DNA of 32,143 bases. Origin: Phycisphaerales bacterium (lineage in GTDB: Bacteria; Planctomycetota; Phycisphaerae; Phycisphaerales; UBA1924). The notes beneath the pieces were generated by a model, which saw only the letters and a program-made list of their open reading frames with translations, did no database searches and was not told the DNA's origin. The position numbers and the translations under genes are program-made. The stretch spans positions 1 to 32,143 of the forward strand of contig RECZ01000064.1 in the NCBI GenBank assembly GCA_007693765.1, given 5' to 3'. Below are positions 7,729-15,554 of this stretch, piece after piece; position 1 is the first letter of the stretch, and each line of letters opens with the position of its first letter.

Positions 7729-8916
7729 TTATCCGCCCAGCAGCATCCGCCTGTGCGGTGTGGCGAGGGCGAGGCGCCGGAGCTGGGCGGGGGATTTCCA
7801 GTGCCGCCCCCCCGGACCCCCGGAAGCCCCGGAACCACCAGCACCACCGGGCGCCGTGAGTACGGCGGCGGCCGCGATGGTTCCGGTCGGGGTCCAGACG
7901 CTGAATCGCACGTTGCGGTGGGTCGTCGCGACGTCGAAGCGGTCGTGCAGGCGCAGCCGCCCCGCCCCCGGACCCGCCCCCGGCCCCATGCCCAGCCACG
8001 TGGCCAGACGCCGGGCGCCGGGGGGGCGATGGTCGTCCTCGAGGGTGGGGGCCTGCCACATACCGGCCCAGAGGCCGGCGTCCGGGCGGCGCTCGACGAG
8101 CACCCGCCCGCGGTCGTCACGCAGCAGCACCGCGGCGTGGTGGACGTCGCGCCTTGCGGCGCGCTCGGCGGGGGCGGGGATGTCCGCCTGCGCGCCCTCG
8201 GCGGCGGCGCGGCAGTGTTTGTTGAGGGGGCAGTCGGCGCATCGGGGAGCGCGGGGCGTGCAGACCAGCGCACCGAGTTCCATCAGGGCTTCGTTGAAGG
8301 CGCCGGGGTCGGAGGCGGCGTTGACCATCGCCTCGGCGCGCTCCCACGCGAGCGTTTGGGCCTCGGCGTCGCGCACACGCAGGGGGCGGCCTTCGAGCCG
8401 GAGGACGACGCGCGCGACGTTGGCGTCGACGATGGGCGTGCGCTGGCCGCAGGCGATGCTGGCGACGGCGCCGGCGGTGTAGCGGCCGACGCCGGGGAGC
8501 GCGCGGAGGCGCTCGGCGTCGCGGGGGGCCGCGCCGTTGTGCCGCTCCACGATGGCGCACGCGGCGGCGTGCAGGTGGCGGGCGCGCCGGTAGTAGCCCA
8601 TGCCCGACCACGCGGCGAGGACGCGCTGCTCGCCCGCGCGGGCCATGACGGCGGGCGTGGGGAAGGCGCGGACGAACGCGGGGTAGCGCTCGGCGACGCG
8701 CGACGCCTGTGTCTGCTGGAGCATGATCTCGCTGATGAGCGCCCGCCACGGGTCGCGCACCGGCTCGCGCCACGGCAGCGCACGGGCGTTGGCGGCGTAC
8801 CAGCGTTCGAGTGCGCGGGCGATGGCGCGGTCGGTCTTCTCCCGTTCCCCCGAGGGGAGTGGGCCGGGGTGGGGGGGCTTCCTGCTTCGCGCCCGTTTCG
8901 TTCCCGCCGCGCTCAT
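7729..8916 (-). CDS. mutY: A/G-specific adenine glycosylase MutY
   Basis: A 395-residue base-excision repair enzyme that removes adenine mispaired with 8-oxoguanine. Visible features are the catalytic Glu in EIMLQQTQ, the helix-hairpin-helix LPGVGRYTAGAV (Tyr where MutY-type enzymes lack the Nth lysine), the catalytic Asp164 in IVDANV, and a 4Fe-4S loop with Cys219, 226, 229 and 235 in the C-x6-C-x2-C-x5-C spacing. A C-terminal Nudix-like domain (about residues 255-395) starts with DVHHAAVLLRDDRGRVLVERR and normally recognises 8-oxoG. The ATG overlaps the stop of the upstream Nfu-domain gene as ATGA, implying translational coupling. The N-terminus is about 25 residues longer than usual and contains PHPGPLPSGERE, which looks like an inserted repeat. 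A low-complexity Gly/Ala run interrupts the Nudix region near its end. Confidence 0.94.
   Translation of the reverse strand: MSAAGTKRARSRKPPHPGPLPSGEREKTDRAIARALERWYAANARALPWREPVRDPWRALISEIMLQQTQASRVAERYPAFVRAFPTPAVMARAGEQRVLAAWSGMGYYRRARHLHAAACAIVERHNGAAPRDAERLRALPGVGRYTAGAVASIACGQRTPIVDANVARVVLRLEGRPLRVRDAEAQTLAWERAEAMVNAASDPGAFNEALMELGALVCTPRAPRCADCPLNKHCRAAAEGAQADIPAPAERAARRDVHHAAVLLRDDRGRVLVERRPDAGLWAGMWQAPTLEDDHRPPGARRLATWLGMGPGAGPGAGRLRLHDRFDVATTHRNVRFSVWTPTGTIAAAAVLTAPGGAGGSGASGGPGGRHWKSPAQLRRLALATPHRRMLLGG
8839..8882. repeat. GERE-type repeat element inside the 5' end of mutY
   Basis: This GC-rich stretch carries CCCC/GGGG inverted segments and encodes PHPGPLPSGERE within the non-conserved N-terminus of MutY. 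From general knowledge, very similar PHPGPLP-GERE peptides recur as odd insertions in many unrelated bacterial proteins because they are translations of a dispersed short palindromic repeat. Only one copy is seen in this window, so its repeat status rests on recall and not on comparison. Confidence 0.5.
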
Positions 8917-9185
8917 GCCTTCGCCAGCGCCTTCGTCACGCCCGCCTTCACGCGCGCCCACGGCGCATCGGGGGACTTGCCGACGCTGATCCAGTTGTCG
9001 CACATGAGGATGTTCGTCACGCCGGGGGTCGCGAAGAGGGCCGCGGCGAGCGGGTCGGACGCGGCGTCCTGCGCGTTGCGGAAGGAACGCGAGCCGGCGC
9101 CCGGGGCGACGACGGCGCGGTCGAGCACGCACTTGACGGCGTTGGGGTTGGGGGTGTCTTCGAAGCGTCGGACGGTGTAGCTCAT
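8913..9185 (-). CDS. Nfu/NifU N-terminal domain-containing protein
   Basis: A 90-residue protein that matches the Nfu N-terminal domain along its full length: RRFEDTPNPNAVKCVLDR at the start, then PLAAALFATPGVTNILMCDNW and a final lysine-rich helix. It lacks the C-terminal CxxC module that holds the cluster in full-length Nfu, so it probably helps deliver or dock Fe-S clusters and is unlikely to build them. It overlaps mutY by four bases (ATGA), and MutY is itself a 4Fe-4S enzyme, which suggests a dedicated partner role. It begins 19 bases after the transporter stop. No Shine-Dalgarno sequence is visible; TACACT stands seven bases upstream of the ATG, so a leaderless message is possible. Confidence 0.85.
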   Translation of the reverse strand: MSYTVRRFEDTPNPNAVKCVLDRAVVAPGAGSRSFRNAQDAASDPLAAALFATPGVTNILMCDNWISVGKSPDAPWARVKAGVTKALAKA

Positions 9186-9192
9186 CGCGCGC

Positions 9193-9198
9193 AGTGTA
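9193..9198 (-). promoter_or_regulatory. Possible -10 element for the Nfu-mutY pair
   Basis: TACACT on the minus strand ends seven bases before the ATG. It matches the -10 used by rpsA, but there is no clear -35. If used, the transcript would start at or next to the ATG. The gene may alternatively be read from the upstream transporter. Confidence 0.35.
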
Positions 9199-9204
9199 CG
9201 CCCG

Positions 9205-10824
9205 TCACGGCGCCGCGTTGACCGGCGAAACCCCGATCGTGATGCCCAGCGCCCACGCGCCGAGGGCGTAGGTGGCGGCGGTGATGAGCATGATGCTGAT
9301 GAGGTTCAGCCAGAACCCCGCCCTGACCATCTGCCCGATGGTGACGTGCCCGGAGCCGAAGACGATGGCGTTGGGCGGGGTGGCCACCGGCATCATGAAG
9401 GCGCAACTGGCCGCGAGGGCCGCCGGCACGATCAGCAGCAGCGGGTCGGCGCCGATGCCCAGGGCGACGCCGCCGAGAACGGGCAGGAACGTCGCGGCGG
9501 TCGCGGTGTTGCTGGTCAGTTCGGTCAGGAAGATGACCACGGCGATCACGATCAGCACGAGGGCGATGATCGGGACGGTGTCGAGGGCGCCGACGTGGTG
9601 GCCGATCCACGCATCCACGCCCGTGGCGCGCACCGCCGCGGCGAGGCTGAGGCCGCCCCCGAAGAGCAGCAGCACGCCCCACGGCAGGCGCACGGCGCTC
9701 TCCCAATTGAGCGTGAACACCCCCTTGCGGGCGTTGACGGGGATGGCGAAGAGCAGGATCGCGGCGACGATGGCGATCGCGGCGTCGTCCACGGATCGGA
9801 TGCCGGGCGCCCGATCCGCGAGCCACGCCCAGCGGGTGAGCGGCTCGCGCAGCACCCACGAGAGGGCGGTGAACACGAAGACGCCCATGACCGTCCACTC
9901 GGCGCGCGACACGGGGCCGAGTTTGCGCAGTTCGTCGCGGATGAGTTCGCGCCCGCCGGGGAGTTCCTTGATGCGCGTGGGGTAGAGCACACGGGTGAGC
10001 AGCAGCCACGTGATGAACAGCATGACCAGCGCCAGCGGCACGCCGACGAGCATCCACTGACCGAAGCCGATATCGACGCCATACGCCTCGCGCACGAAGC
10101 CCGCGAGGAAGGCGTTGGGTGGCGTGCCGATGAGCGTGCCCACCCCGCCGATGCTGGCGGCGTAGGCGATGCCCAGCATGAGGCAGGTGGCGAACCGCAA
10201 AGAGCCGGCGCCTGTGAGCGGTCGCGGGTTGCCGTCGGCGTCGAAGGCGAACTCGTGCTCGGCCTCGCGCAGGCGTTCGAGCGTGAGGCCGATGATGCTC
10301 ACACCGATCGGGAGCATCATCACCGTGGTGGCGGTGTTGCTCATCCACATGCTCAGCACGGCTGTCGCGAGCATGAACCCCCCGATGAGCATGGGCGGGC
10401 GCGTGCCCACCAGCAGCACGGTGGCGAGGGCGATGCGCCGGTGCAGGCCCCAGCGCTCCATGGCCAGCGCCAGCATGAAGCCGCCCATGAAGAGGAAGAT
10501 CACCCGGTCGGCGAAAGGCGACGCCGCGGCCGCGGGTGACATCACACCCAGCACGGGGAAGAGGACGAGCGGCAGCAGGGCGGTGGCGGGCAGGGGCAGC
10601 GCCTCCGTCACCCAGAGGACGGCCATGAGAACGCCCACGGCCGCCACGGCTCGCCCGGCGTCGGAGAGGGCGCCGGGGTCGACCTCCGCGCCCGGCCATG
10701 GCTGCGCACCGGGGAGCAACCAGTAGACGGCCAGCGCCAGGATCGGGGCGCCGATGCGGCCCACCCACGCCATCGTCTGGCTGGGATTCGAGTCGCTTGG
10801 GGGGGTGGTCGTGGGCTCGCTCAT
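9205..10824 (-). CDS. DASS (SLC13) family sodium/anion symporter
   Basis: A 539-residue inner-membrane protein with about 11-13 hydrophobic segments. Two inverted repeats each carry the family's Ser-Asn-Thr substrate/sodium motif: MSNTATTVMMLPIG in the first half and LTSNTATAATFLPVL in the second. Each is followed by a helix-break element (IGTPPNAFLAGF and VATPPNAIVFGSG). Members of this family move dicarboxylates, citrate or sulfate with sodium; the motifs fit the dicarboxylate/citrate branch, but the substrate cannot be fixed from sequence. A cytoplasmic linker of about 30 residues (AFDADGNPRPLTGAG) follows the first repeat's core. The ATG at 10824 opens MSEPTTTPP with only a weak purine run upstream; the frame stays open to 10950 without protein-like sequence. 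It is divergent from cdaA. Confidence 0.92.
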   Translation of the reverse strand: MSEPTTTPPSDSNPSQTMAWVGRIGAPILALAVYWLLPGAQPWPGAEVDPGALSDAGRAVAAVGVLMAVLWVTEALPLPATALLPLVLFPVLGVMSPAAAASPFADRVIFLFMGGFMLALAMERWGLHRRIALATVLLVGTRPPMLIGGFMLATAVLSMWMSNTATTVMMLPIGVSIIGLTLERLREAEHEFAFDADGNPRPLTGAGSLRFATCLMLGIAYAASIGGVGTLIGTPPNAFLAGFVREAYGVDIGFGQWMLVGVPLALVMLFITWLLLTRVLYPTRIKELPGGRELIRDELRKLGPVSRAEWTVMGVFVFTALSWVLREPLTRWAWLADRAPGIRSVDDAAIAIVAAILLFAIPVNARKGVFTLNWESAVRLPWGVLLLFGGGLSLAAAVRATGVDAWIGHHVGALDTVPIIALVLIVIAVVIFLTELTSNTATAATFLPVLGGVALGIGADPLLLIVPAALAASCAFMMPVATPPNAIVFGSGHVTIGQMVRAGFWLNLISIMLITAATYALGAWALGITIGVSPVNAAP

Positions 10825-10916
10825 GGCGCATGCATCGTCCCGCGCCGGCGCGTCGCTCACAAGGCGTCTCGCGTTGCGTGACGATTCCGTAGGTGTGATG
10901 GGCGTCAGACGGCCGA

Positions 10917-10922
10917 TATACT
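10917..10922 (+). promoter_or_regulatory. Possible -10 element for cdaA-cdaR
   Basis: TATACT matches the -10 consensus at five of six positions and lies 55 bases before the cdaA start codon, in the divergent gap with the transporter. The -35 position reads TGTGAT at 17 bases, which is poor. Confidence 0.4.
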
Positions 10923-10977
10923 CGGTCGGTGGTGCGCAATCGCTGCGCATCTGAGGCGCCCACTCCCAGAGACACTC

Positions 10978-11913
10978 GTGCCCGGATTCGACTGGCTCAA
11001 CCAGTTCCTCAGCCGTCTACAGGGGTACCCCGTATGGCAGGTGCTTCTGGAGCTGCTGATCATCGGTGCGATCGTGTACATGGTGGTGCGGTTCGTGCAG
11101 GGCACGCGGGCCGCGGGGGCGCTGCGGACGGTGTTGCTGGTGCTGGTCGCGTGCACGGTGCTGGTGCGGTTGGCCTCGCAGCGCGACATGTTCCCCCGGC
11201 TCGATCAGTTGTACACACGGTTCCTCGGGTTCCTGGCGATCGCTCTGGTGGTGATCTTCCAGCCGGAGCTGCGCCGGGCGCTGATCCGCATGGGCGAGCT
11301 GCCCGCGGTGGGCCCGATCTTCCGCGGGATGACGAGCACGAGCGAGACGACGCCCGTGGTCGACGCCGTGGTCGGCGCGTGCAAGTTCCTGAGCAAGAAC
11401 AAGTTCGGCGCCATCATCGCCGTCGAGCGGCAGGTGGGTTTGCGAGAGGTGCTCGAGGGATCGAAGCCGCTCAACGCGGATGTGTCGCCGGAGTTGCTGC
11501 AATCGATCTTCTGGCCCAACAACCCGTTGCACGACATGGCGGTCGTGATTCGTGGTCGCAAGATCATCGCCGCGAGCGTGCAGTTCCCGCTCGCCGACCC
11601 CGACGAGGTGGCCGATTCGCGTCTGGGGACGCGTCACCGGGCGGCGGTGGGTCTGACGCGCGCGACCGATGCGCTGGTCGTCGTCGTGAGCGAGGAGACG
11701 GGCGCGATCAGCCTCGCCGAACGCGGCGCGCTGATGCGCTGGCTTACGCCCGAGTCGCTGCGTGATGAGCTGCTCAAGCGGCTCCGCCCGGACATCGCCC
11801 ACGTCAGCGCCGGCTCGGGCGACGAGGCCGACATCCGCGACCTCTCCGGCGAACCGGTGGACACCAGCATCCTCGAAGACAAAGACCGCTCCTCGACGGA
11901 GAAGAGCGCATGA
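10978..11913 (+). CDS. cdaA: Diadenylate cyclase CdaA (variant DMA motif)
   Basis: A 311-residue membrane enzyme predicted to make cyclic di-AMP from two ATP. Three N-terminal transmembrane segments (about residues 20-41, 49-67 and 81-98) lead into FQPELRRALIRMG, the usual junction to the DAC domain. The domain shows KFGAIIAVER, GLREVLEGSKPLNADVS, LLQSIFWPNNPLHD, GTRHRAA (Arg-His-Arg at 219-221) and VVVSEETGAIS, all typical. The catalytic Asp-Gly-Ala reads Asp186-Met187-Ala188, which is unusual. A C-terminal tail of about 45 residues is acidic and probably disordered. The GTG start at 10978 lacks a clear Shine-Dalgarno sequence, but no other start fits the transmembrane layout. It overlaps cdaR by four bases. 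The usual third gene of the locus, glmM, is absent. Confidence 0.93.
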   Translation: MPGFDWLNQFLSRLQGYPVWQVLLELLIIGAIVYMVVRFVQGTRAAGALRTVLLVLVACTVLVRLASQRDMFPRLDQLYTRFLGFLAIALVVIFQPELRRALIRMGELPAVGPIFRGMTSTSETTPVVDAVVGACKFLSKNKFGAIIAVERQVGLREVLEGSKPLNADVSPELLQSIFWPNNPLHDMAVVIRGRKIIAASVQFPLADPDEVADSRLGTRHRAAVGLTRATDALVVVVSEETGAISLAERGALMRWLTPESLRDELLKRLRPDIAHVSAGSGDEADIRDLSGEPVDTSILEDKDRSSTEKSA

Positions 11914-12941
11914 ACGCCCGCGCCCGCACGTGGTTGATCGTCGTCATCGTGACCGCGCTGGTGTGGCTCTACGCCGAGGCCGAGAGCCTGACCCGCAGCG
12001 AGCAGGAGATGCGCATCGCCTTCGCGTCGCCCACGCCCGACCTCGTGGCCCGGGTGGTCGGCGATGAGTGGCGCGGCTCGGTTCGGGTGCGGATCGAGGG
12101 CTCGAGCGCCGCGCTGGGGCAGGCGCCGCGGGCGCTGCGGTTCGAGCTGGGCGAGCCGGGGGTCTCCGCCGCGGAGGGCGAGCACGAGATCGATCTGCGG
12201 TCGGCGCTTCGCGCTTCGCGCGAGATTCAGCGTGCGGGCATCAACGTGCTGGACGTCGAACCGGCCACGGTGCGTCTGCGCGTTGAGACGGTGCTCGCGC
12301 TCGAGGGCGTCGAGGTGCGGCCCGAGCTCATCGGCGTCGAGCTGACGGGCGGCCTGACGATCGACCCGCCGCGCGTCGCGGTGCGCGCCCCCCGCGCCTT
12401 CGTCGACGCGCTGCGCGCGTCGCCCACGGGCGCGCACGTGATGGCGCGCATCCCCCGAGCGGCCCTCACGAACATCGTCGAGGGTCAGGAGAACCGCGTG
12501 CGCGCCCGCCTGCTCTTCCCCGAGGGCTTGCAGGACCCCAGCGCCGAGATCACGCCTGGCGAGGTGGAGTTGATCTTCACGGTGCGCAGCCGCACGGACT
12601 CCCTGAGCGCGCCCTCGGCGCCGGTGCAGGTGCTCCTGCCGCCGCGTGAGGCCGGGCGCTGGCGCATCGACATCAACCCCGAAGACGCTTTCATCCGCGA
12701 CGTGCAGGTCACCGGCCCGGGCGACGTGATCGAGCGCATCCGCTCGCGTGAGCTGCGGATCATCGCGGTGCTGTGGCTCTCGAGCGACGAGCTCGAGAGG
12801 AGGCTGGACGCCAAGCGGGCGACGTTCGCGCTGGTGCGCGACGATCAGACCACCGCTCTGCCGGCGGGCTTGGTGATCGATGCGCCCGAGACGCTGGTGC
12901 GCCTCTCGATCGAGCCAGCCCCCGAGCCCGTCGAGCCCTGA
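11910..12941 (+). CDS. cdaR: YbbR-domain protein CdaR, regulator of CdaA
   Basis: A 343-residue protein with one N-terminal transmembrane helix (WLIVVIVTALVWLYA, residues 8-22) followed by an extracytoplasmic part made of YbbR-like beta repeats. These can be followed as recurring segments VRVRIEGSSAALGQA, LTIDPPRVAVRAPRAFVDAL and FIRDVQVTGPGDVIERIRS. In Firmicutes, CdaR binds CdaA in the membrane and tunes c-di-AMP synthesis; the same role is inferred here from the ATGA overlap with cdaA. The end is Pro-rich (EPAPEPVEP). It converges with the glycosyltransferase-like gene 18 bases away, with no clear terminator between them. Confidence 0.88.
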   Translation: MNARARTWLIVVIVTALVWLYAEAESLTRSEQEMRIAFASPTPDLVARVVGDEWRGSVRVRIEGSSAALGQAPRALRFELGEPGVSAAEGEHEIDLRSALRASREIQRAGINVLDVEPATVRLRVETVLALEGVEVRPELIGVELTGGLTIDPPRVAVRAPRAFVDALRASPTGAHVMARIPRAALTNIVEGQENRVRARLLFPEGLQDPSAEITPGEVELIFTVRSRTDSLSAPSAPVQVLLPPREAGRWRIDINPEDAFIRDVQVTGPGDVIERIRSRELRIIAVLWLSSDELERRLDAKRATFALVRDDQTTALPAGLVIDAPETLVRLSIEPAPEPVEP

Positions 12942-12959
12942 GGGCCGCCGCGAGCGCGG

Positions 12960-14117
12960 TCAGGCGAGGGCCGCGTCGGTGGTCGGGACGGTGGGTTGGC
13001 CGTTGTCGGGCTCCCCCCGGCCGGCGTCGCCTCCACGCAGGGCACGCATCGCGCGGGCGAAGTCGGCGCCGTCGCAACGCTCGCGTGCGAGGGTCTCTGC
13101 GCGATCGATCTTCGCGCCGTCGGGGCCTGTTTCGAGGAAGTCGCGCAGGGCGCCGGCGAAGCCGACGCGGTCGTTGGCGTCGAGCATCGCGCAGGATCCT
13201 TCATCGAGCAGGGAACGAACACCCGGGGAATCGGCGGCGATGATCGGGGTGCGCAGCGCCGCGGCCCACGCGAGGGCCGCGCACGCGTCGCCCCGGTCGC
13301 GGGCGCAGGGCGCTGCGGGCAGCGCGGGGGGAGAGACCGCGACAACGACGTCGGCGGCGCCGATCCAGTCGCGCTCGGGGAGGCGCTCGTAGAGCATGCG
13401 CCAGCGCCGGCCGTGGCGCTCCGTGAACCGCTCGGTGCGCTCGTGGTCGTGGGCATCGTGGGGGATCACGCCCACGGCGTCGGCGCCGGAGAGGGTGAGC
13501 AGGCCGAGGTAGTAGGCGGCGAGCGGCGCATCGGCGATGCGCGAGCGCGAACCAATGAAGGCGACGACACGCTGGCCATCGCGCACTCCCCACCGGCGCC
13601 GACAGGCGTCGGCGTCGCAGCGCTGCGCCGGATCGACCGGTGCGGGCGCGACGGCCCAATCGCGTGTTCGCGGCGCTAGCGCGGACCACGCGTCGCGCAG
13701 CGCATGGGAGCCGAACGTCCCGCGCGTGACGCCCCGAATCGCGCCCCGGGCCCACGCGCTCGAGAGGGCGCCGACTGGGGGCGGTTCGAACAGCGACGCG
13801 ACACGGCGTGCCCGCGGCGCCCCGAGCCTCGCCAGCATCAGGCACCGCCAGGACCAGCAGTGAATGAGCGCCGGCGCGCCGTCGCGGCGCACGCGGTCGC
13901 GGAGCGTGCGCCACGCGAACTCCGGGCGCTGCAACGGCGGATGCGGCGACGCGGCGTTCGGTGCGCGGAGCGCACGGGTGTTGGTGGGGGGGCCGAAGGC
14001 CCAGATGGCGTCGTCGTCGCCGCGGGCGGCGTGCAGGGCGTCGAGCGTGGCCCAAGCGCAGGCGTGCGCCTCGACGAGGTGCAGCGTGCGGCCTCGGAGG
14101 CTCTCGTGGGCGTGCAT
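12960..14117 (-). CDS. Glycosyltransferase-like protein (GT-B fold)
   Basis: A 385-residue cytoplasmic protein. The C-terminal half has the layout of a GT4-type nucleotide-sugar domain: RVVAFIGSRSRIADAPLAAYYLGLL near residue 190, then ERDWIGAADVVVAVSP, ALAWAAALRTPIIAADSPGV and a closing helix. The first half is Arg/Ala-rich and divergent, with HCWSWRCLMLARLGAPRARRVASLFEPP as its clearest segment. The exact activity cannot be assigned, and some active-site residues of canonical GT4 enzymes are not obvious. The start codon overlaps the stop of the upstream lipoprotein gene by one base (TGATG), so translation is coupled. It is the last gene of a compact minus-strand cluster and may act on an envelope polymer with the lipoproteins. 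Confidence 0.6.
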   Translation of the reverse strand: MHAHESLRGRTLHLVEAHACAWATLDALHAARGDDDAIWAFGPPTNTRALRAPNAASPHPPLQRPEFAWRTLRDRVRRDGAPALIHCWSWRCLMLARLGAPRARRVASLFEPPPVGALSSAWARGAIRGVTRGTFGSHALRDAWSALAPRTRDWAVAPAPVDPAQRCDADACRRRWGVRDGQRVVAFIGSRSRIADAPLAAYYLGLLTLSGADAVGVIPHDAHDHERTERFTERHGRRWRMLYERLPERDWIGAADVVVAVSPPALPAAPCARDRGDACAALAWAAALRTPIIAADSPGVRSLLDEGSCAMLDANDRVGFAGALRDFLETGPDGAKIDRAETLARERCDGADFARAMRALRGGDAGRGEPDNGQPTVPTTDAALA

Positions 14118-14830
14118 CAGTCGAATCGCCTCGACGCCGGGCCGCCCTCGCGCTCGCGCGTGTAGAAGAGCTGGGCGACGGCCTCGCCGAAGCGGCGCGC
14201 CAGCGCCTCTTCCGCCGCGAGACGCTCGCTGACGCCGGTCGGCGCGGCGTCGGGGCGCACGGGTATCTCGACCTGGAAGGCGTGTCCGACGGCCGAAGCG
14301 GGCCACATGCGGTAGTTGTTGGCGGCGTCGAAGACCTTGGCCCGTCCCGCGGCGAAGGGCTCGTACGCGACGCCCTCGCGGCTGAGCGTGAAGCGATCGA
14401 CGATGACGTAGATCACGACGTCGGACCCGACCGCGCGCCCGACATCAACGATGCTCATCGGCTCGTTGCTGCGTTCCTGCTGTACAGCGCGGAGGGCCGA
14501 CTGCGTCGGGATCACCATCTCGGGCTTGAGCACCTTCTGGAGCATCAGCGTCTCTTCCGCCTGCTGACCGATGATCATCCGCAGGCTGCGCCGTGGCACC
14601 ACGTTGGTGCGGTCATCCACGAAAACGACGGTTGTGCGGGAGCCGTCGAGCGAGTACACGGCCTCGATCTTGGGCCCGCCGCCGACGAGGTACATGCCCG
14701 CGGATATGTAGTTGCACCCGGCCATCGTGGCCAGCGCCGAGAGCGAGAGCGCGCCGGCGAGCAGGGCGCGGCGACGGGTGCGCGACGTGGCGCGGGCGAG
14801 TGTCGATCGTGTGGTGCGCGTGCGGGGCAT
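14117..14830 (-). CDS. Lipoprotein, second of a related pair
   Basis: A 237-residue protein with an Arg-rich N-terminus, a hydrophobic stretch (residues 22-37) and the lipobox MAGC with Cys39. The mature part begins with a Gly-rich segment and then TTVVFVDDRTNVVPRRSLRM, a strand-helix unit like those of TolB-N/CsgG-type periplasmic domains, followed by VDVGRAVGSDVVIYVIVDRF and a late AVAQLFYTRERE. The order of these elements matches the upstream lipoprotein, so the two look like diverged paralogues. The start overlaps the upstream stop as TGATG, and its own stop overlaps the glycosyltransferase start in the same way. The function is unknown; an outer-membrane assembly or polymer-export accessory role is an inference from context only. 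Confidence 0.75.
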   Translation of the reverse strand: MPRTRTTRSTLARATSRTRRRALLAGALSLSALATMAGCNYISAGMYLVGGGPKIEAVYSLDGSRTTVVFVDDRTNVVPRRSLRMIIGQQAEETLMLQKVLKPEMVIPTQSALRAVQQERSNEPMSIVDVGRAVGSDVVIYVIVDRFTLSREGVAYEPFAAGRAKVFDAANNYRMWPASAVGHAFQVEIPVRPDAAPTGVSERLAAEEALARRFGEAVAQLFYTREREGGPASRRFD

Positions 14831-15525
14831 CAATAACTCGGGTAGTAGGGCTCTTGGTGGTCGTAGAAGAGCCACGTGACACGGTCGAGCAGGCGTGTCT
14901 GGAGGCGCATGGAGACGAACGATGCGCTGAAGTCGAGCGGGCCGTAGCCGTCGCCGTCGGGGAACATGACGCGTTGCTGCGAACGGAAGAGGAACTCGTC
15001 GGGCAGGGGGCCGTCGGCCTCGATCACGCCCACCGTCGCCGCTGCGGCGCCGTTCCAGATGTGCGGGTTGCCGGGCTCGTGGAGACGGAAGTCGAGCAGT
15101 TCGACAATGATCAATCGTTCGACGCCCAACTCCTCGGCGATGTCGCCAAACGGCTTGGCCGCCCATCGCGGGTTTGCTCCGAGGTAGGCCAGCATGATGT
15201 CGGGCGGAACGTACCCCGCGCCGCCGGCGTGCTCGCGGAGTCGCTCGGAGATGGCGACCTGCATGCGCGAGACGAGGTTGGGGTTGTCGGATTGGATGAC
15301 GCGGTCCGCCGAGACGATCACGGCGAAGTTTTTGCCCTCGAGGCCGCGGTACTCCGCCGGCACGAGCCTGGTGCTGCTGCGCTTGTACGACTCCACCATC
15401 ACACTGGCGAGGCCGGCGATCTCGCAGCCGGCGCCGACGCACAGAGCGCAGGCCAGTCCCAGCGACGCGAGCGTGCGCCGGGCGAGGGCTCGGGATGTGT
15501 TGCGATGCGCGATGACCACGCTCAC
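14830..15525 (-). CDS. Lipoprotein, first of a related pair
   Basis: A 231-residue protein. The GTG start at 15525 is well supported by AGGAG six bases upstream. A signal peptide runs to a probable lipidated Cys34 (CVGAGC, a slightly weak lipobox). The mature part has KNFAVIVSADRVIQSDNPNL, then RMQVAISERLREH, a PPDIMLAYLGANPRW segment, GDIAEELGVERLIIVELLDF and a closing RVTWLFYDHQEPY. This strand-helix-strand order parallels the next gene and resembles TolB-N/CsgG-like folds. It starts 29 bases after the DUF2752 gene and is coupled to the following lipoprotein by TGATG. Function unknown. Confidence 0.75.
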   Translation of the reverse strand: MSVVIAHRNTSRALARRTLASLGLACALCVGAGCEIAGLASVMVESYKRSSTRLVPAEYRGLEGKNFAVIVSADRVIQSDNPNLVSRMQVAISERLREHAGGAGYVPPDIMLAYLGANPRWAAKPFGDIAEELGVERLIIVELLDFRLHEPGNPHIWNGAAAATVGVIEADGPLPDEFLFRSQQRVMFPDGDGYGPLDFSASFVSMRLQTRLLDRVTWLFYDHQEPYYPSY

Positions 15526-15554
15526 GTGAGGCTCCTGGGTGCGATGGGGACGGC

